A DNA stretch of 39,245 nucleotides from a virus. The stretch covers positions 1 to 39,245 of IMG/VR virus record IMGVR_UViG_3300027793_002327; one strand, given 5' to 3'. The notes beneath the pieces are model-generated. The model worked only from the letters and a program-made list of their open reading frames with translations, was not told where the DNA came from and did no database searches. Positions within the stretch are counted from its first letter, which is position 1. Every line of letters starts with the position of its first letter. This document shows positions 14,618 through 21,995 of this stretch, piece by piece. The position numbers and the translations under genes were made by a program.

Positions 14618-16551
14618 TGAGTAATCAGAATCCACAAGACATATTAAATGAAATTTTACTTTGTATGAGGTATGATTCTTCAAAAACGCTTTCTGAAAAC
14701 AGAGAAATAATATTGGAACAAGGTGGATATTATTACACACCATCAGGTAAATTGGTTGGGTATCCTGGAACTAACAACTCAAACATACCAGCAAAAGATA
14801 TATACCCAAACATTACAAATAATCAATACCCACAAACCGCTGATTTTAATAAAATTCAAACAGCATTGGCAGGAAGAAACATTAATAAAATTGTTTCTCA
14901 GATGCCAAAAACACAAACAACTCAAATTCCAAAATTTGAAAAGCCTCAAATACCTCAATCAGACTACTTAGGACCAGGTGGAAGATTCCAACAACAATTT
15001 CCTGAGTATGACCCAAAACAACAAGAAAAATTAACACCGGTTTTAAAACAAAAAGAACAACTTAAAAATATTGAATCTTTATATCAAAGAGAATTAGCCG
15101 AACTAAAAAAACAATTTGGTGTTGGTACCAAAAAAATGGTTTCACCATATGGGAGTGGTTTATCAGGAAAAGAATTGGATGATTATATTATACAATATCA
15201 AAAAAATTCGGGTAGCTGTGCGTACTATCCCGAGTACTGCCAAGAGGTTAAAAAATTGAATGATAAATATGGTAAAACAAAATTTGCATCCTTTAATGAA
15301 TATGGTGATGTTGACCTACCAAAAAATAGTAAAGTTAGTTATTTTACTTACGAAGATTTTAATTCGGTAGACTCAATTAAAAAATCATTTATAACCAAAT
15401 TGACAGATGATGAATTAAGACGTTTTACAAATTCACCTAAAGGACTTTATCAATCAGGTAACGCACCTAAAAATGGTGATTTATATCAATTGATATTTAG
15501 TAAAATTAAAGATACTGTAAAAGATTTTATACTACCACCACCATATGATGAATATGTTTGGAAAAAAAATTTATATGTAAATAACGAAGGAAATTACGAA
15601 ATATCAAAAAAATATTATTTCAAATCAAATGATAAATTAATTCCTTACGATAAATTAAGATATGGTAATGCATCATTTATTGAAGAATATGGTCCTTTAA
15701 TACTAAATGGGGTTTCCATAATTGTTAGCGTACTTGGTAAAGGTAATTTAATTGCTTATTTAGCATCTCTTGGTTTAGATTTAGTTGCAGCAAAAATACA
15801 ATCAGATTCAGGTGATTCTGCGGGAGCTTTGTTAAGTACCATACTTGCATTTACACCATTTGCATCATTTGGTAAAGTTAGTCCTTCGGAGGCCACAAAC
15901 TTGGCCAAAAAGTTTGCAAACGCTACAAAAAGTGATGTTGCAAATGTATTCAAAACATTGACTGACGAAGAGTTAAAAATAATGGATGCGTTATCAAAAA
16001 CAGGTAATTTAGAAAAGGTAATAAATTCAGTAAAAAATATAAACGCACAGAATAAAATTAAAGAACTTGTAAAATCAAGTCCTGTTAAATCTAACATAAT
16101 TGGTCAAAAAATAGGTGCTGAACTTGGTGTAACAGGATTAGCCTTATATTCTCTTTGGGATACATTGGATGATGCAGAAATACAATCTAAAACTAGATTG
16201 GAAATGTTTGATTTAATCTTTAACTCATTGTCTGCGGACCAGACCCTAACAGAAAATGAACAAAATCAATTAAAAACAAATTTTGAAAAGTTATTTACCG
16301 AAAAAAAATTCAATAACGCTAAAGAAATTCTTGATGATATTAAGGAAAAAAGAAAGATTATTAATAAGATAAAAGAAAACACCGCTAAAAATGAATATAA
16401 TACTTTCTTAGAAAAAATTACAAATGGTTTAGACACAACAATTAATAATATGGATAATGAAATTGATTTATCAGGTATGTTTGATGTTGAATTAAAACCA
16501 GATGAAAAGAATTTATTTATCAATGCTGATACTACACAAACAAATAAATAA
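14617..16551 (+). CDS. Probable virion protein, 644 aa
   Basis: Not assigned to a known family. The N-terminus contains MRYDSSKTLSENREIILEQ, a leader motif recurring in late proteins of large aquatic phages. Residues about 20-160 are Pro/Gln/Tyr-rich and low in structure. Residues about 365-430 carry two hydrophobic stretches (LILNGVSIIVSVLG, LIAYLASLGLDLVAA) that could insert in a membrane, and about 495-510 holds another (GVTGLALYSLW). The C-terminal third is a long charged helix. Membrane segments in a late protein suggest an internal or ejected virion protein (inference). Confidence 0.6.
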   Translation: MSNQNPQDILNEILLCMRYDSSKTLSENREIILEQGGYYYTPSGKLVGYPGTNNSNIPAKDIYPNITNNQYPQTADFNKIQTALAGRNINKIVSQMPKTQTTQIPKFEKPQIPQSDYLGPGGRFQQQFPEYDPKQQEKLTPVLKQKEQLKNIESLYQRELAELKKQFGVGTKKMVSPYGSGLSGKELDDYIIQYQKNSGSCAYYPEYCQEVKKLNDKYGKTKFASFNEYGDVDLPKNSKVSYFTYEDFNSVDSIKKSFITKLTDDELRRFTNSPKGLYQSGNAPKNGDLYQLIFSKIKDTVKDFILPPPYDEYVWKKNLYVNNEGNYEISKKYYFKSNDKLIPYDKLRYGNASFIEEYGPLILNGVSIIVSVLGKGNLIAYLASLGLDLVAAKIQSDSGDSAGALLSTILAFTPFASFGKVSPSEATNLAKKFANATKSDVANVFKTLTDEELKIMDALSKTGNLEKVINSVKNINAQNKIKELVKSSPVKSNIIGQKIGAELGVTGLALYSLWDTLDDAEIQSKTRLEMFDLIFNSLSADQTLTENEQNQLKTNFEKLFTEKKFNNAKEILDDIKEKRKIINKIKENTAKNEYNTFLEKITNGLDTTINNMDNEIDLSGMFDVELKPDEKNLFINADTTQTNK

Positions 16552-16562
16552 CTTTTACAATA

Positions 16563-16570
16563 TATTTATA
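16563..16570 (+). promoter_or_regulatory. Late motif TATTTATA
   Basis: Ends 5 nt before the ATG at 16576. Confidence 0.6.
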
Positions 16571-16575
16571 TGATT

Positions 16576-17892
16576 ATGAAACAAAATATTATTAGTGAAA
16601 TCAAAAGATATAGAGAATTGATGTTGATAACGGAAGCTGAAGGATTACTCCCAACAGTTTTAAGTGTATTAGATAACGTACTATCAGGAATTAAAACATT
16701 TTCAAGAGCCGAAAAAAATGTGTTCGCAAATTCAATTGATGATTTTTTGACTGAGTTTCCTAATTTAGGTAAAAATATAACAAATGTTGATGATGAATTT
16801 GCAAGAGCTAGTAAAATAGTTTCTGAATTAGCTACTTCAACTAAAGAAGACGCAATATCAAAATTTTTAAAATTAATAAATAGCAATACTAAATTAGAAA
16901 AAACTTTTGTTGATAATTTATTAATAAACAAACCATTACTTAAAGATTTAGGAGCTCTAGAATACGATGACTTTAAATTATTTTTGAAAAAAGTAGGTAT
17001 AGAAGACATAGTAAATATTAAAAAAATTACAAACTCACTTTTAACTGACCCATCTATTCTAACACAGAAAAAAATATTTAATTGGGTATACGAAGAAATC
17101 AAAGTTGGTAAAAATACAATAACTAAAAACGCAGATGATGCTTTAGTTGAATTACTTACCGACCCAAATACAAAAGACCAATTTAATGCAATAACTAAAA
17201 AAAGAAATGCTCAAGAGTTTTTAGATGGTTTATATAATAAAATTGTTAAAAATGTTAACGAACCCACATATGAAAATGTTTTAACATATTTAACCAATGA
17301 TATTCAAAAAATTTATGATGAGTTACCAGCAAATTATAAAACATCATGGATAACTAAGTTTTTGAAAAATTATAAATTTGAAGGTAATAAATTGACAGGA
17401 GTACTACAGTGGTATTTTACAATCGGGTTAGTAATTAGCGGATACTCAATAATTCAGAGTTTAAGAATTAAAGATGCACTTTTTACAAAATGGGTTAACA
17501 CCAAGTATCCTGAATGGGAAACAATGACTGACACCCAAAAAGAAGTTGCTTTAACTGAATGGCAAGAATACTTTATAAGTAAAATTGGTATGAAGTTTTT
17601 TTACACACCACTTTGGTTACCAGCAACATTCTTATCGGATACCAAAGATATGCTATCTGAAAACATTTCAATGGAATCGGCTAATAAATTGTGGGATAAA
17701 GGTAAAAAACAAATACAGAAGGTTGACCCATTATTTAATTTTAAAGAATTTATTAAAAAAGATTGGGGAGCTGACTACACTGGTAAAGAAAAATTCAATA
17801 AAGAAGGTAATGTTTATATTGTAACAGATGTAAATGGTGTTGATTATAAATACACTGAGGACGGCAACAGTTTTAAATATCTTGAACAATAA
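16576..17892 (+). CDS. Probable virion protein, 438 aa
   Basis: Not recognised. The N-terminus MKQNIISEIKRYRELMLITE is another copy of the leader-helix pattern (I/E-xx-R-xx-LM-x-ITE). The body is helical and Lys/Asn-rich, with one hydrophobic stretch near residues 275-295 (WYFTIGLVISGYSIIQSL). The ATG at 16576 fits the usual distance from the late motif; an ATG two codons upstream (16570) overlaps the motif. It is followed after 5 nt by the next gene and probably shares a transcript. The similar make-up to the 644-aa protein suggests both belong to one virion substructure. Confidence 0.6.
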   Translation: MKQNIISEIKRYRELMLITEAEGLLPTVLSVLDNVLSGIKTFSRAEKNVFANSIDDFLTEFPNLGKNITNVDDEFARASKIVSELATSTKEDAISKFLKLINSNTKLEKTFVDNLLINKPLLKDLGALEYDDFKLFLKKVGIEDIVNIKKITNSLLTDPSILTQKKIFNWVYEEIKVGKNTITKNADDALVELLTDPNTKDQFNAITKKRNAQEFLDGLYNKIVKNVNEPTYENVLTYLTNDIQKIYDELPANYKTSWITKFLKNYKFEGNKLTGVLQWYFTIGLVISGYSIIQSLRIKDALFTKWVNTKYPEWETMTDTQKEVALTEWQEYFISKIGMKFFYTPLWLPATFLSDTKDMLSENISMESANKLWDKGKKQIQKVDPLFNFKEFIKKDWGADYTGKEKFNKEGNVYIVTDVNGVDYKYTEDGNSFKYLEQ

Positions 17893-17897
17893 TTATC

Positions 17898-19202
17898 ATG
17901 GGATTAGAAAAAATATTATTAGAAGACAAACCAAAAAAAACTGGTAAACCTCAAAAAACTAACACTAACACAGGTGAGAATTCAGGAGGTACCCAATTAC
18001 CTTCAACACCGTTTAAAACACAAGCTGAAGGTGATGCGTTTAGAGCGTGGGTTAGACAAACTGATGCGGCATATGCAACGCAAATAAATTTATCAGCGAC
18101 AGGACCATTTAACAATAATACAATTAGAACTGCATACCAAAAGTATGGTAATGAGTATCAACAATCTTTAACGTCAGGTGGTGGTGCAGCACAACAATCA
18201 GAAACCGTAGACAAAGCAAAAGAAATATTTGATAAATTTAATGAATCAGTAAATTTTTTATCAGTTAATAATGAAAAATTCAATTTAGAATACAATCAAC
18301 AAGTAAGTAATAAAATTAAACATTTTTTAAGTAAAAACTTTAATGAAGAAACTTCATATGTTGGAGCAATTTTATCGTTATATGGTAAAAATATTTCTAA
18401 ATATAAAACAGATGAAGATATACAAAGTAAAATTGACCTTCATTTACCAAGTCTACAAAACTACTTAACATTATATGAGGGAATTCAATTAAAAAGAAGT
18501 AGTGGTTTATCACAAATTTTAGAACAAGCATCAAAAATAGTTGTTGTTAATGTTGTTAATGGCATTCCAAAAAAACAAACTGAAGATGACAACTACAAAA
18601 ACGCTTCAGGTAAAATAATTACATCAGTAATTGGTGGTGGTGATGAAGTAATAAGGGGAGAAAAAAGCGATACAGTTGCCAGAATTAAAAAAGCTTTAGG
18701 TTATACAAAAGATAGTACACCTTATTTTACTGATGATTTTGATAAGTTTATAATTGATTATAAAGGTAAAAACGGATTAGATAATACCAATGGTAATATC
18801 AGTAAAGAATTAATATGTAGTATTGAACAATACAAAAAGTTGTGTGTCTCATCTTCGGGACAAAAAACAACTGCACCACCAACAAATACTACAACATCAA
18901 CACCAATTGAGTTAAAGTATTTAAATGATTACGCAAATGCTGTTGGTACTGGTATACCTGCTTACGCAACTTGTAAATCATTGTTTGATTATTATTCCGA
19001 ACAAGCATTAAATTACAGAAGATTGAAAAAGGTAAACCAAGCGCCAAATATAACTGACGCACAATTAAGACCAATTAAAGACAAAATATTATATTGTCAG
19101 AAATCTTCTGATTTAAAAGACAGAGCTAAGTTAGATACATTAATTTCACAGAGATTTAGAATCCAACAAGATAAAGATAGTCCATATTATTTGGATATTT
19201 AA
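17898..19202 (+). CDS. Probable virion protein with peptidoglycan-binding-like segments, 434 aa
   Basis: Begins MGLEKILLEDKPKK, then a Thr/Gly/Asn linker. About residues 48-90 (QAEGDAFRAWVRQTDAAY ... TGPFNNNTIRTAYQKYG) and about 252-300 (KSDTVARIKKALGYTKD ... FTDDFDKFIIDYKGKNGL ... NGNISKEL) resemble PG_binding_1 modules, which bind cell-wall peptidoglycan. This is judged by eye and should be tested by profile search. The protein has no signal peptide, so a virion location (tail or internal wall-binding protein) is more likely than export. It lies 5 nt after the 438-aa gene. Confidence 0.55.
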   Translation: MGLEKILLEDKPKKTGKPQKTNTNTGENSGGTQLPSTPFKTQAEGDAFRAWVRQTDAAYATQINLSATGPFNNNTIRTAYQKYGNEYQQSLTSGGGAAQQSETVDKAKEIFDKFNESVNFLSVNNEKFNLEYNQQVSNKIKHFLSKNFNEETSYVGAILSLYGKNISKYKTDEDIQSKIDLHLPSLQNYLTLYEGIQLKRSSGLSQILEQASKIVVVNVVNGIPKKQTEDDNYKNASGKIITSVIGGGDEVIRGEKSDTVARIKKALGYTKDSTPYFTDDFDKFIIDYKGKNGLDNTNGNISKELICSIEQYKKLCVSSSGQKTTAPPTNTTTSTPIELKYLNDYANAVGTGIPAYATCKSLFDYYSEQALNYRRLKKVNQAPNITDAQLRPIKDKILYCQKSSDLKDRAKLDTLISQRFRIQQDKDSPYYLDI

Positions 19203-19213
19203 TTACAACCATA

Positions 19214-19221
19214 TATTTATA
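19214..19221 (+). promoter_or_regulatory. Late motif TATTTATA
   Basis: Ends 3 nt before the ATG at 19225. Confidence 0.65.
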
Positions 19222-19224
19222 GTT

Positions 19225-19863
19225 ATGAATCTTAGAAATAAATTGCGTGGGGCTTTATTAGAAGAAAAACAGAACAAAAATTCTTTGGTGATTGAGAGTA
19301 AAATACTTGATGGTCATTTTGGAACTTTAAAAAATTGTTCTGATATAGATTCTCTAATTGAGACTACCATACATAAAGTTAATACATTCCAAAACAAAAA
19401 CTTTTCAAATAAACTAATTAACGAATCTTTGTTCAATATGTTACAAGGTTTGTTTGGTGATTTTGATAGTGAGTTTTTTGGAACAGTTAAATCAAGATTG
19501 GCCGATTGGATTTCAGATAAAATGGAATTTGATGGTTGGGTAAGAAATGCAGTAAAAGTAGAAATTGAAAATGTAAGTGATGAAGATGTTCCAAAACTTT
19601 TTTCTGATTGTAGATTTTTAACAGACAAAGTGTCTAAAGGAATGATACAAGGTTTTGGTGATAATATCTTGGCAACAGGGATTGATACCGAATTAGGGTC
19701 AAAAACAGGTCAGGTATTTAAATCTTCAGTTCAAACAATCATGGGTGATGATAATTTCCACAGAGATTTACAAGATAAAATGATGGGAGAAATTTGTTCA
19801 GAACTCAAAAAGGTGTCCGATAAAATGGATGCTAAAGCCGAAGAGATTCGGAATTCCATATAG
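19225..19863 (+). CDS. Probable virion protein, 212 aa
   Basis: Not recognised. The N-terminus MNLRNKLRGALLEEK again fits a short leader helix ending in acidic residues. The body alternates amphipathic helices (MLQGLFGDFDSEFFGTV, LADWISDKMEFDGWV) and ends in a coiled-coil-like helix (ICSELKKVSDKMDAKAEEI). It has its own late motif upstream and a strong terminator about 40 nt downstream, so it closes the first late block. Confidence 0.6.
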   Translation: MNLRNKLRGALLEEKQNKNSLVIESKILDGHFGTLKNCSDIDSLIETTIHKVNTFQNKNFSNKLINESLFNMLQGLFGDFDSEFFGTVKSRLADWISDKMEFDGWVRNAVKVEIENVSDEDVPKLFSDCRFLTDKVSKGMIQGFGDNILATGIDTELGSKTGQVFKSSVQTIMGDDNFHRDLQDKMMGEICSELKKVSDKMDAKAEEIRNSI

Positions 19864-19902
19864 GATAAACATTTAATTGAAAGGAGGGGTCCTAAATCTA
19901 AG

Positions 19903-19926
19903 AAAAGGTGTCGTGAGACACCTTTT
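19903..19926. terminator. Bidirectional intrinsic terminator
   Basis: 10-bp stem AAAAGGTGTC-GTGA-GACACCTTTT, with T runs on both strands. It can end the 212-aa gene transcript (plus) and the tRNA-Leu transcript (minus). Confidence 0.88.
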
Positions 19927-19934
19927 TCTTTTAG

Positions 19935-20020
19935 TACTTGAGACGGGAATCGAACCCGTACGAACATTACTGTTCACTGGATTTTAAGTCCAGCGCGTCT
20001 ACCTATTCCGCCACCCAAGC
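19935..20020 (-). tRNA. tRNA-Leu (anticodon UAA)
   Basis: An 86-nt class II tRNA. Acceptor arms are GCTTGGG / CTCAAGT (two G.U pairs, including 1-72), with T8 G9, a D-arm GCG...CGC with GG in the loop, anticodon stem CTGGA/TCCAG and loop CTTAAAA (anticodon TAA). The long variable arm is GAACA-GTAA-TGTTC, and the T-arm ACGGG-TTCGATT-CCCGT is canonical. CCA is not encoded (the DNA reads ACTA after the acceptor). It reads UUA, the Leu codon favoured in this AT-rich genome. A host-type promoter lies 14 nt upstream and a terminator follows directly. Confidence 0.95.
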
Positions 20021-20034
20021 AATTATTTCTTATA

Positions 20035-20042
20035 CAAAGATA
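20035..20042 (-). promoter_or_regulatory. Host-type promoter of tRNA-Leu
   Basis: Minus-strand TATCTTTG with TTTA 19 nt upstream; the transcription start would fall just before the tRNA 5' end. Confidence 0.75.
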
Positions 20043-20047
20043 AGAAA

Positions 20048-20557
20048 TTATTTTGGATAACTAAAGAAGTCTTGTTGAAACTCTTCCCAAATATGTGCGG
20101 CACGACCTGCAACCAATTCAGAAAAAACGGAGGGTCTATAAGGACGAACCCTAAATTTCAGACCAGCCTCTTCAGGTGTCTTACTCCCCTTCCTTGAGTT
20201 ACAATCAAAACAACAAGTGACCATGTTTTCCCAAGTGTTATCACCACCACGAGATTTTGGTATGACATGGTCAATCGTTAATTTCTTTAATCCTCCACAA
20301 TATACACAAGCATAATCGTCCCTTTGATAAACTCGTGAACGGGAAATCTTGATATCTTTAGCGTTTTTCTTAATTCTGATATAACTGAGCAATCTAATGA
20401 TGATAGGTCTTACAAAGTTACCAATAGTGGTAATAATGGGATTCTCATCCTTCTTCAATACCTCAGCTTTACCTTTATCAACCAATACAAATCCTCTACG
20501 CATTGTTGTTACGTTCAAGGGTGTGTAATCGCTGTTTAATACTAATACTTTTTCCAT
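20048..20557 (-). CDS. HNH endonuclease
   Basis: 169 aa from the ATG at 20557. The N-terminal strand MEKVLVLNSDYTPLNVTTMR is typical of the widespread bacterial HNH family related to McrA-like nucleases. The HNH core is intact: CVYCG, LTIDHVIPKSRGG (catalytic His), ENMVTCCFDCNSRKG (Asn and second Cys pair), so it holds a structural zinc. A GTG at 20602 could extend the frame, but that sequence forms a stable hairpin and reads poorly. Such genes in phages act as homing or free-standing nucleases or in packaging; the location beside tRNA and tmRNA genes fits a mobile role (inference). Confidence 0.87.
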   Translation of the reverse strand: MEKVLVLNSDYTPLNVTTMRRGFVLVDKGKAEVLKKDENPIITTIGNFVRPIIIRLLSYIRIKKNAKDIKISRSRVYQRDDYACVYCGGLKKLTIDHVIPKSRGGDNTWENMVTCCFDCNSRKGSKTPEEAGLKFRVRPYRPSVFSELVAGRAAHIWEEFQQDFFSYPK

Positions 20558-20579
20558 ATACTTTGTGTAATGATAAGTA

Positions 20580-20599
20580 TTTGATACCGAAGTATCAAA
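20580..20599. promoter_or_regulatory. C(UUCG)G tetraloop hairpin upstream of the HNH gene
   Basis: On the minus strand TTTGATAC-TTCG-GTATCAAA, an 8-bp perfect stem with the extra-stable UUCG loop closed by C-G; it extends with four more pairs after one mismatch. No T tract follows, so it may be an mRNA end-protection or leader element and not a terminator. T4 is known to carry such hairpins between genes. Confidence 0.65.
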
Positions 20600-20619
20600 C
20601 ACTTATCGGTTTTTGTTTA

Positions 20620-21360
20620 TTAGAATTTCAACAACATTGCTGAAACTCCGTTCCACACTTTGATTTGACGACGAGGAACCCAAAATTCCATTTCACCAAT
20701 CTCTTCAATTCTTGCAAGTACATCTTGGTTGAAACGTTCAACTTCAGACTTGTCTTTGATGTACTCAACTCTCAAGTGTTTTGCACATGTCTTACCGTAT
20801 CCTGTTAGACGAGAGAACTCATCGGTCAAGGTACGACCACATGATTTGCAGACACCACAGTTTTTGGTTGTCAATTTACCTTTGAATTTTACCGCTTTTG
20901 CAGTCAAGGTAACAACCTCAGTGATGTCCAACAAAAGTGGGTTGAAGTTCAAACCTTTTTGTTTTTTCAAGTCCTCACCTGTGTTACGACCTACCACGAT
21001 TGTTTCACCGATTACGTCAATGTTCACGTCCATTCGGTTTTTGTCGTCATTTTCTTTTTGGATTTGTTTGTTTGCTGCAGATACTTGTGCGTCTGACAAA
21101 GTACCGTATTTAAGGAACTTACCTTTTACATCCAACACGAAGGTGTTTTCACCTGAGTAGTCAGCGATTTTTCTCATATTGTCAGGTAGGAAACGTGTCT
21201 CAACTTTTGTTGGTTCGGCCAATGCTTTTTCAGCTGCTTGGGCTTGTTTTTCAGTTAGTCCTCCGTATTGGAATACTACTTGTTTCATTTTGCGAACGAA
21301 GTCATTTTGACCGTTGTAGTTTCTGATTTTGGCGTTGAGTTTAGTGGTTGTGTTTGTCAT
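20620..21360 (-). CDS. Zinc-motif phage protein (DUF6011-like), 246 aa
   Basis: The ATG at 21360 is used; an upstream TTG gives a poorer start. Two similar ~40-residue units lie in the N-terminal half (KIRNYNGQNDFVRKMKQVV ... YGGLTEKQAQAAEKAL and IADYSGENTFVLDVKGKFL ... YGTLSDAQVSAANKQI), apparently an internal duplication. Around residues 175-200, NCGVCKSCGRTLTDEFSR then GYGKTCAKH matches the CxxCGRxLT...GxGxxC pattern of DUF6011-type zinc-binding proteins. Role unknown; possibly nucleic-acid binding. Codon use is richer in G/C than its neighbours. It has its own host-type promoter about 20 nt upstream. Confidence 0.75.
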   Translation of the reverse strand: MTNTTTKLNAKIRNYNGQNDFVRKMKQVVFQYGGLTEKQAQAAEKALAEPTKVETRFLPDNMRKIADYSGENTFVLDVKGKFLKYGTLSDAQVSAANKQIQKENDDKNRMDVNIDVIGETIVVGRNTGEDLKKQKGLNFNPLLLDITEVVTLTAKAVKFKGKLTTKNCGVCKSCGRTLTDEFSRLTGYGKTCAKHLRVEYIKDKSEVERFNQDVLARIEEIGEMEFWVPRRQIKVWNGVSAMLLKF

Positions 21361-21380
21361 AGTGGTAGTGATTAACAATA

Positions 21381-21388
21381 CAAAGATA
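21381..21388 (-). promoter_or_regulatory. Host-type promoter of the zinc-motif gene
   Basis: Minus-strand TTTG-N19-TATCTTTG, 20 nt before the ATG at 21360. Confidence 0.82.
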
Positions 21389-21408
21389 CGACAATTTTTT
21401 TAATTTAC

Positions 21409-21439
21409 AAAAAAAAAAGTGGTCAAATTAGACCACTTT
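21409..21439 (-). terminator. Intrinsic terminator of the tmRNA
   Basis: 9-bp hairpin AAAGTGGTC-N6-GACCACTTT followed on the minus strand by a run of T, 12 nt after the tmRNA 3' end. Confidence 0.88.
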
Positions 21440-21450
21440 AATTTGTTTAG

Positions 21451-21840
21451 TGGAAGTGCGCAGTACCGCCCTGCGGTCTTGTTCGTCCCAACCAAAAGAT
21501 ACTACACGTTTAGGTTATTGTTTTCTAACAATCCAAAATATCTGAATTTTCACACCGTTCAGCCACGGTGGTAGAACTTAAAGGATGTCCTACACCCTGT
21601 TTGTTCCTTTTAAGATAGAAACCACATCTTTCAAGACTTCTGTTCCTAGGTTATATGTCTCCCGACCTGTGTTGTATTAACAATTAAGCTAATACAGAAG
21701 CATCTTCACGGATTAAACCGATAGCTGCCATTTTGTTCAAAACGTTGCCGTTTAATTTTTTAAATCAGTTTTTAATGAGTTAACTCAGCTCATACGTGCA
21801 TCCATTGACTAGCCACGCCAATCGATTCTATTTCACCCCC
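21451..21840 (-). ncRNA. ssrA: tmRNA (transfer-messenger RNA), one-piece, about 390 nt
   Basis: The 5' end GGGGGTGAAATAGAATCGA is the tmRNA 5' signature. Its first seven bases pair with CACTTCC at the 3' end, including the G3.U70 pair that marks alanine charging. Helix 2 forms between TGCACGT and ACGTGTAGTA, as in E. coli tmRNA. A tag frame near the middle reads (N)GNVLNKMAAIGLIREDASVLA-stop (stop around 21707), followed by hairpin TGTATTA...TAATACA enclosing the stop, as in helix 5. Oddities: the T-arm is CGCAG-GGCGGTA-CTGCG, lacking the usual TTCRANY loop, and the tag ends in SVLA instead of ALAA. CCA is not encoded. It tags and releases proteins from stalled ribosomes with SmpB (no smpB is visible here). 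Confidence 0.85.
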
Positions 21841-21859
21841 ATATTTTCAAAGAACATTA

Positions 21860-21939
21860 AAATCACTTTCGCCCCCTGTATAGACTTGCGTCAGATGCTT
21901 AAGGTCAGCCTTAACTATTAAGGGAGTCACCCGTGATTT
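21860..21939 (-). ncRNA. Structured 80-nt leader upstream of the tmRNA
   Basis: Closed by a perfect 7-bp helix AAATCAC/GTGATTT. Inside, TTAAGG can pair with either of two flanking CCTTAA copies (3-nt or 4-nt loop), giving mutually exclusive hairpins, and GAC-GCAA-GTC forms a GNRA tetraloop hairpin. It has the size of a tRNA but no T-arm or anticodon arm. It lies between the promoter and the tmRNA 5' end, so it would be removed during 5' processing. No known RNA family recognised. Confidence 0.5.
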
Positions 21940-21945
21940 GTTATA

Positions 21946-21953
21946 CAAAGATA
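21946..21953 (-). promoter_or_regulatory. Host-type promoter of the tmRNA
   Basis: Minus-strand TTTG-N20-TATCTTTG; leaves a leader of about 100 nt before the tmRNA. Confidence 0.82.
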
Positions 21954-21983
21954 TAAATATTATCTCAAAGTGCCAAATCAAAG

Positions 21984-21991
21984 TATTTATT
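21984..21991 (+). promoter_or_regulatory. Late motif TATTTATT
   Basis: Ends 4 nt before the ATG at 21996, within TATTTATTTATA. Confidence 0.65.
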
Positions 21992-21995
21992 TATA

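Noticed and set aside
16566-17102. 178-codon minus-strand open frame opposite the 438-aa gene
   Set aside because: Ser/Phe-rich shadow of a Lys/Asn/Glu-rich helical gene; no promoter or late motif on that strand, and the plus-strand gene is well supported.
21451-21840. Group I intron inside the tmRNA gene
   Set aside because: Phage tmRNA and tRNA genes can carry group I introns, but the expected core segments were not found and the tmRNA length (about 390 nt) is normal without an intron.
21860-21939. The 80-nt leader element as a second tRNA
   Set aside because: It has a 7-bp closing helix and tRNA-like size, but no T-arm (no TTCRANY), no D-arm and no anticodon arm can be drawn.
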